From positions 1-24,093 of the forward strand of contig CABUVO010000047.1 of NCBI GenBank assembly GCA_902495075.1: 24,093 nt of DNA, written 5' to 3'. How positions within the stretch are numbered: position 1 is the stretch's first letter; each line of letters opens with the position of its first letter. A program made the translations under genes and the position numbers. Source of the stretch: an uncultured Porphyromonadaceae bacterium (GTDB lineage Bacteria > Bacteroidota > Bacteroidia > Bacteroidales > Muribaculaceae). This document shows, one piece after another, positions 20,111-24,093 of this stretch. The notes under the pieces were generated by a model. It had not been told where the DNA came from and did not search any database. It was given only the letters and a program-made list of their open reading frames with translations.

Positions 20111-20143
20111 GCGGTCCGGAAAAATTTCCGGACCGCAAATATA
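20111..20143 (-). promoter_or_regulatory. prmA promoter nested against a 12-bp perfect hairpin
   Basis: TATATTTG (20143-20136) shares its last base with the palindrome GCGGTCCGGAAA-AA-TTTCCGGACCGC (20111-20136), which is followed by ATTTTATTC. RNA coming from the upstream envelope operon would form the whole hairpin and could terminate. RNA started at this promoter begins inside the left arm and would not. Confidence 0.65.
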
Positions 20144-20196
20144 TTAAGACTTTCAGTTATATCAAAATTTAAAGGAATATATTTCCAGGAATCTTT

Positions 20197-20532
20197 CTAT
20201 TTCTTACCTCTGAAAAATTTGAAAATTTTTCGTCCTGTGCCGAAAATCGACATTCCGATCATCACATAGTCAAGATAACCGAGTCCCGACATTATCTTGC
20301 TTGCAAGCCCACTAACGTGCGCCACTCGGGAGGTAGTGCCGTTTCTGCCAAAGAATCCGCGCTTGCGCATTCTATCCATATTATGGATCATCTTCGACTT
20401 GCAGAAATCCTTACGCAATGCTATCAACGCGCGCTGATATCTCAGCTCTTCTATTGAATATCCCTTGAATTCTGAAGAGTTATGTGGAGCATCCTCATGC
20501 TTCTCATTTGCGGGTACAATCTCATTCGTCAT
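20197..20532 (-). CDS. Conserved-looking basic protein of the envelope operon
   Basis: 111 residues. The N-terminal third is acidic and Asn-rich. Then EELRYQRALIALRKDFCKSK (helical, basic) leads into GLASKIMSGLGYLDYVMIGM, an amphipathic or weakly hydrophobic helix, and a very basic end, GRKIFKFFRGKK. There is no signal peptide. It starts 8 bases after the DUF1469 membrane protein and is the last gene of the operon. I do not recognise a named family. The composition suggests a peripheral inner-membrane protein working with its neighbours. Confidence 0.75.
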   Translation of the reverse strand: MTNEIVPANEKHEDAPHNSSEFKGYSIEELRYQRALIALRKDFCKSKMIHNMDRMRKRGFFGRNGTTSRVAHVSGLASKIMSGLGYLDYVMIGMSIFGTGRKIFKFFRGKK

Positions 20533-20539
20533 GACCTTG

Positions 20540-20887
20540 TTAATTTTTATTGATTAGCAATCGTGTGATAAACCTCGCTATAGGATTCAGGAGAAGAGGG
20601 TTGCGCAATAAATACAATACCAGGATCAACAGACAGATTATGCCGCTAACCGCAAGATAGGCAAGTGCAGGAACCATCATCATCTTGAATAATTCCACAA
20701 GAGATAAAGACAAGAGGATCAGCACCACCATTCCCATCAACAGGCATATAGCCCCGATAATCATCGCAGACAATAAAACAGTAAACTTCTCCGCTACTGT
20801 CAGTTTGGCATATTCGACCTCAAGTTTAACCCAGTCTCTCCCCTGAGCTAATATATCCTTCAATTCTTCTGTCAGTTTTTCTTTCAT
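20540..20887 (-). CDS. DUF1469 / holin-superfamily III membrane protein
   Basis: 115 residues from ATG 20887. An N-terminal amphipathic helix (LTEELKDILAQGRDWVKLEV and EYAKLTVAEKF) precedes two long hydrophobic segments (about 40-65 and 72-98) and a short basic tail. This is the layout of the PF07332 family, named for phage holins but found in many chromosomal envelope operons, often with YtxH proteins as here. It is an inner-membrane protein whose role in envelope stress or membrane organisation is presumed rather than shown. An upstream in-frame reading to 20920 adds nothing membrane-like. Confidence 0.85.
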   Translation of the reverse strand: MKEKLTEELKDILAQGRDWVKLEVEYAKLTVAEKFTVLLSAMIIGAICLLMGMVVLILLSLSLVELFKMMMVPALAYLAVSGIICLLILVLYLLRNPLLLNPIARFITRLLINKN

Positions 20888-20949
20888 ACAATAGGATCGT
20901 TTATTGCTCCCTGTAATCATTCAAATTACATGGACGTGTAGATATAGAA

Positions 20950-20993
20950 CGTGTGGACACCCTCGGGAATTGCCCATCTCGGATGCCCACACG
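20950..20993 (-). other. Intercistronic hairpin
   Basis: Outer stem CGTGTGG / CCACACG extended by CATCC/GGGTG-type pairs, with an inner GGG/CCC pair. It lies between the second YtxH gene and the DUF1469 gene, without a T-run. It may stabilise or separate the two parts of the transcript. Confidence 0.55.
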
Positions 20994-21007
20994 ATTTGCC
21001 TTGATCT

Positions 21008-21202
21008 TTACTCCTCAGCTCCGGCAAGCTCTGCCACGAGGGCGTCCACTTCCTGATCACTGATCTTGATTCCTTTTCTCTTAAGGAGATCGCATATTCT
21101 GGTTCTTACGTCAGATCCTTTTTCAGGAGCGAAAAGAAGGGCTGCACCACAACCCACGATTGCGCCTCCAACGAAGGCTGAGATTAATGTGAGTGCTCTC
21201 AT
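21008..21202 (-). CDS. YtxH-domain protein (second copy)
   Basis: 64 residues. One N-terminal membrane helix rich in Gly/Ala (FVGGAIVGCGAALLFAPEKG) ends in the APEKG signature of YtxH proteins, followed by VRTRICDLLKRKGIKIS and an acidic tail. A paralogue lies 32 bases upstream at 21235-21438, with the same order of features, so the pair is a tandem duplication. YtxH proteins are small inner-membrane stress proteins of unclear function. The Cys in the membrane helix is not in the paralogue. Confidence 0.85.
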   Translation of the reverse strand: MRALTLISAFVGGAIVGCGAALLFAPEKGSDVRTRICDLLKRKGIKISDQEVDALVAELAGAEE

Positions 21203-21234
21203 AAATATATTATTTTAAGCTGATTCTTGAATGT

Positions 21235-21438
21235 TTAAATATGTTTCTCGATTTGATCTTCAATCTCGTCTACGAGCTCTTCCATCTTATCTTTCTTAAG
21301 GGTGATGCCTTTTTCCTTAAGAAGCTTTGCGATGCGACTACGAGTATCCTCTCCTTTTTCAGGAGCAACAAGAAGACCTACGGCTGCACCTGCAACAGCG
21401 CCACCCAACACTGCTAAAATTACATGTAACGGTTTCAT
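21235..21438 (-). CDS. YtxH-domain protein (first copy)
   Basis: 67 residues: membrane helix VLGGAVAGAAVGLLVAPEKG, then EDTRSRIAKLLKEKGITLKK and an acidic, coiled C-terminus (MEELVDEIEDQIEKHI). It is the first gene of the envelope operon YtxH-YtxH-DUF1469-basic protein. No TAnnTTTG element is clear upstream; instead a TTTAAGATT/AATCTTAAA palindrome stands about 35 bases before the ATG, so an alternative sigma factor or regulator may drive it (inference). Confidence 0.87.
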   Translation of the reverse strand: MKPLHVILAVLGGAVAGAAVGLLVAPEKGEDTRSRIAKLLKEKGITLKKDKMEELVDEIEDQIEKHI

Positions 21439-21472
21439 AATCTTATGTTTAAATTATTATTATTTCAATTTA

Positions 21473-21495
21473 TTTAAGATTTTTTCAATCTTAAA
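21473..21495. promoter_or_regulatory. AAGATT palindrome upstream of the YtxH operon
   Basis: TTTAAGATT, 5 bases, AATCTTAAA. A closely similar palindrome stands upstream of the DUF3332 gene (22143-22162) and a third at 22495-22512. It could also act as a weak terminator for DUF3332 transcripts, since it follows that gene. Confidence 0.45.
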
Positions 21496-21555
21496 CTATC
21501 CATTCAATTATATTAACAACTGAAATGGACTTTCGGATTAATCCGGAATGAATTT

Positions 21556-22104
21556 TTATTTTTGAGCCATGGGAGTCATGCCGGTTGCTGCGGCATATGC
21601 CATCATTCCCTGCTCTGAAAAATCCACGAGCATGAAATCGCCATCGGGCTTTATCATCTTGACATGACTGTCATCAACAAATGTCATGAAGGGCACAAGT
21701 TCTCCCTCCGCATTCTCAAAAGCCCAGCTCTGCGAATCTTCGATAAACTCAAGACGAGTTTTCTCTCCCGTAGAGGCAAGAGTAACTGTGTATCCTTTGC
21801 CGTCACAATCGATAAGATATCTGCCGTGATCAGTATCAACAGCTTTCGTAGATGCCGTCATAGGATTTGTACCGCTCCAGAACTCAATCGAGTTGATTAC
21901 CAACAAATCCGCTATGCTGGTGACTTCGTATACCGGGAGAATCCAGAATGCAAAAAATACAAGCTCATTCACAAACTTGCTGCCTACCTGTTTATTCCAC
22001 GACAGAACTTTGTTTGTCATTGCAAACGAACCTATGCAAGAGGTAAATGTCATTGATGTTCCGGCAAGCAGAATTGCCGCTACTGCTATTTTATATTTCT
22101 TCAT
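21556..22104 (-). CDS. DUF3332 family lipoprotein
   Basis: 182 residues from ATG 22104. MKKYKIAVAAILLAGTSMTF then TSC gives a lipoprotein signal with the mature N-terminal Cys in SCIGSFAMTNKVLSWNKQVG, the hallmark start of DUF3332 proteins. Two hydrophobic stretches follow (VNELVFFAFWILPVYEVTSI and IADLLVINSIEFWSG), then a soluble beta-rich half (GKGYTVTLASTGEKTRLEFI). Its location is the inner membrane or periplasm; no function is established. A longer frame to 22143 runs through the upstream palindrome and is not used. It precedes the YtxH operon on the same strand. Confidence 0.87.
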   Translation of the reverse strand: MKKYKIAVAAILLAGTSMTFTSCIGSFAMTNKVLSWNKQVGSKFVNELVFFAFWILPVYEVTSIADLLVINSIEFWSGTNPMTASTKAVDTDHGRYLIDCDGKGYTVTLASTGEKTRLEFIEDSQSWAFENAEGELVPFMTFVDDSHVKMIKPDGDFMLVDFSEQGMMAYAAATGMTPMAQK

Positions 22105-22142
22105 TTTCAGTTTAATTATTTTAATCGGTTTATAGTAAATCA

Positions 22143-22162
22143 TAAGATTGTTTTCAATCTTA
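22143..22162. promoter_or_regulatory. TAAGATTG-TTTT-CAATCTTA palindrome before DUF3332
   Basis: Perfect 8-bp arms, 39 bases upstream of ATG 22104. It matches the element at 21473-21495 and the one at 22495-22512 (AAGATTG-CCGA-CAATCTT). Confidence 0.5.
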
Positions 22163-22437
22163 CAAACGATGCTGTAAATTTAATAATATTTTTCAGTATT
22201 TCATACTTTTCAATAAAGAAAAGGATTTTTACTCCAAAAGTGAAACATACCTGAGCCTAATATCCATTATCTCGAAAACAAGGGAAACATCAAGAGTGAT
22301 AATGTAATTAAAAGGCTTAATATTAATTTATTATAAATTTGAGTAAATTCCGGTATTTTCCGAGAAATGCTCTTTTAAGTGTCATTTTTCAAAAGTGAGA
22401 TGGATTAGGAATTAATTTTGTAAGTTTGCCGTATTGA
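22163..22437. other. AT-rich intergenic stretch with one rightward promoter-like motif
   Basis: No gene is seen. On the plus strand TAATTTTG (22413-22420) and TAAGTTTG (22421-22428) adjoin each other and would start RNA near 22435, pointing into the 3' end of the receptor gene. Nothing else stands out. Confidence 0.35.
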
Positions 22438-22548
22438 CAGATATGGTGTTATGGCTGGATAACAGACGCCGAAATCCACAGGATTAACACCGACAAGATT
22501 GCCGACAATCTTACGGAAATCCTTCGTGCCATGCCGTCATGGTCATGA
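22438..22548 (+). pseudogene. Short plus-strand ORF, probable gene remnant
   Basis: A 36-codon open frame after a stop, including WITDAEIHRINTDKIADNLT and ending MPSWS, with its stop overlapping the receptor gene's 3' end on the other strand. It has no ATG except near its end, so it would be the tail of a lost gene. It contains the third AAGATTG palindrome. Weak support. Confidence 0.2.
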
Positions 22549-24093
22549 AAACCGTGATTTCTCGTTGTTGCCGGCGCCGGTGCCACGGTAGCGGTCACGG
22601 GTAGCGTTGAATCGGTACTGGAGAGTCAGCATTACGGATCGTCCGGGCGTGAAATTATTCTGGACAAGCTTCACGGTATCGTTGTACATCATGGCATTGT
22701 TTCCGGATGTGTTGAACAAGTCTTTTGCCTCAAGGGTTATGCTGAAGGCATTGTTGAAGAATCCTTTGTAAATCTTGGCATTGACATACCATGGAGTGTT
22801 CGAGACTTTCATATTATTGTCCCACGTGTGTGTCATCAGTTGAGCGTCTACGTTGAGCCAAATGTCGAAAGGCAGATGGATAGCATTCTGCCATTGGATT
22901 AAAAAGCCCGGAGCATTCATTTTCATCGGCTTGCCATCGACTGGCAGTGTGAGCCATTGCTTCATCATGCCGATATTCACGCGAGGCGACCATACACCGA
23001 CTTTGAACTGACCGCCGACAAATGCCTGAAGATAATGGCGGTGATCAAGATTGGCAGTGCGGATGATGGTTGCCTCCCCATCAACTCCGTAAGGCTCCGT
23101 AATATGATACACACCGTCCTTGAAGTAAGTATATGACAACTGAGCAAAGAACTGATGCCACTGTGCCATATATTCCACAGTCTGCATTTTCGTGGGTTTA
23201 AGATATGGGTTGCCGGTCTCAAATGTGAGGCGGTTGATATAGCTGACAGCTCCGTCGAGCTGACCGTAGCCGGGGCGCACGGTCTTGCCTGAATAGTTCA
23301 GGCCCATCCGGACTTTTCCTATCTGAGTGGAGACATTCAGCGAAGGGAACAGATTGTTGTAGGTCTTGCTTTGACTGTCACGATGTTCTCCCATCTCATA
23401 ATAATCAAATTTCACATGCTCAAAGCGGAGTCCGACGCCTACATTGAAGCGACCGAATCGCCTTCCAAATTCCACAAAAGCGGCGATATTGCTTTCATCT
23501 ACACGGTTGTCGGCATCGGGAACTTCTGGTATGTTTGCAGTAAAAAGATTTGTAGTGCGCGTGTTAGTGTATTCCTCGCCAATCCTAATCTGTCCCTGCC
23601 AGAGAGGATGACTGACAACTAATTTCTCGGCATACATACGGTTGCGGTTGGTCGATTCAGAGCTTACATTGCGGTTATCCCCTGTTTCGCTGAGTTCGTC
23701 ACTCAATGAAAGCTCACGGTTTTTATACCAAAGAAAATCCGCATTAAAATCGAAAGTGAATTTGCCGACAATGCCGTTATAATAAAGATTGACATTATGG
23801 CACGGGAGTGCCGTAAATCTGTTGTTTACATCAGATTTATAGCGGTCAAGCAATGCGCCGTTCAGCCAGACTTCACTTGGTATTGTGCCGGTTGTGAGGT
23901 GGCGGTTCCAGCTGTTCTGATAATAAGCGCCGATGCTGTGCTTATCATTGAACATGAAGGAAAAACCGACTTTCCCAGTCATATCGTTGTAATTCTCTCG
24001 CCATATTGTGCGGATCGACTGGTTATATCTTCCTGCCGGTGTCGTGGTCGTCATGTCGTTAAGACGATCATTGCGGTTATCACCGTACCACCA
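22543..24093 (-). CDS. TonB-dependent-receptor-like outer membrane barrel (5' partial)
   Basis: The frame is open to the window edge (codons continue upstream of the ATG at 24054), so about 516 C-terminal residues are seen. It is a chain of alternating beta-strands with aromatic girdle residues (KVGFSFMFNDKHSIGAYYQN, YNNLFPSLNVSTQIGKVRMG, FTPGRSVMLTLQYRF near the end), matching the OMP_b-brl_3 / outer membrane beta-barrel family of Bacteroidetes. The missing N-terminal part would hold the signal peptide, a carboxypeptidase-regulatory-like domain and a plug. Such proteins import or bind ligands in the outer membrane. No SusD partner is visible downstream. The substrate is unknown. Confidence 0.88.
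   Translation of the reverse strand, partial: WWYGDNRNDRLNDMTTTTPAGRYNQSIRTIWRENYNDMTGKVGFSFMFNDKHSIGAYYQNSWNRHLTTGTIPSEVWLNGALLDRYKSDVNNRFTALPCHNVNLYYNGIVGKFTFDFNADFLWYKNRELSLSDELSETGDNRNVSSESTNRNRMYAEKLVVSHPLWQGQIRIGEEYTNTRTTNLFTANIPEVPDADNRVDESNIAAFVEFGRRFGRFNVGVGLRFEHVKFDYYEMGEHRDSQSKTYNNLFPSLNVSTQIGKVRMGLNYSGKTVRPGYGQLDGAVSYINRLTFETGNPYLKPTKMQTVEYMAQWHQFFAQLSYTYFKDGVYHITEPYGVDGEATIIRTANLDHRHYLQAFVGGQFKVGVWSPRVNIGMMKQWLTLPVDGKPMKMNAPGFLIQWQNAIHLPFDIWLNVDAQLMTHTWDNNMKVSNTPWYVNAKIYKGFFNNAFSITLEAKDLFNTSGNNAMMYNDTVKLVQNNFTPGRSVMLTLQYRFNATRDRYRGTGAGNNEKSRFS

Overview
The window reads as a Bacteroidales chromosome segment, probably a gut Muribaculaceae- or Bacteroides-like organism (inference). 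Almost every confident gene start is preceded by the Bacteroidetes -7 element TAnnTTTG, often with TTG about 19-20 bp upstream. The tmRNA tag reads GENNNYALAA. Other typical markers are a T9SS-type C-terminal sorting domain, an OMP_b-brl_3 type outer-membrane receptor and YtxH/DUF1469/DUF3332 envelope genes. Shine-Dalgarno sequences are mostly absent, so several starts were set by promoter position.

Left part (1-10.7 kb): an accessory redox and stress region. After the tail of a ProX-like tRNA deacylase come a cupin gene, an HxlR regulator, an SMR exporter and a wrecked pyridoxamine-phosphate-oxidase-like gene. Next is a leftward cluster of secreted flavodoxin, Tat-exported aldo/keto reductase, hexapeptide acetyltransferase and an AraC regulator with a CxxC. 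A second leftward operon follows: an 80-aa protein, a cyclophilin-like lipoprotein, a deleted acetyltransferase and a secreted cupin-monooxygenase fusion. A divergent AraC gene and the remains of a DUF336 haem-binding gene and an alcohol dehydrogenase complete it. Many of these genes have suffered internal deletions, frameshifts or nonsense mutations, so the cluster looks like a decaying electrophile or quinone response module.

Middle (10.7-15.8 kb): a mobile-element zone next to ssrA. It holds a symmetric array of four AGGCACTA boxes, a terminator, a degenerate copy of the ssrA 3' end (candidate att scar), two XRE antitoxin-like genes, and a probable toxin overlapping one of them. It also holds a complete IS3-family element with an unusual 390-bp non-coding end, and an XRE-ImmA/IrrE regulator whose downstream PIN-domain partner is reduced to a stub beside the IS. 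A 245-bp block carrying most of one XRE gene occurs twice in direct orientation (2.7 and 11.7 kb, about 90% identical). The left copy is fused in frame to a flavodoxin fragment. These repeats bracket the whole redox region and could excise about 9 kb by recombination.

Right part (15.8-24.1 kb): ordinary core genome on the minus strand: ssrA, glnS, a small conserved-looking ORF, an ECF sigma factor, prmA, a four-gene envelope operon (two YtxH proteins, a DUF1469 membrane protein, a basic membrane-associated protein), a DUF3332 lipoprotein and the C-terminal half of a TonB-dependent-receptor-like barrel that runs off the window.
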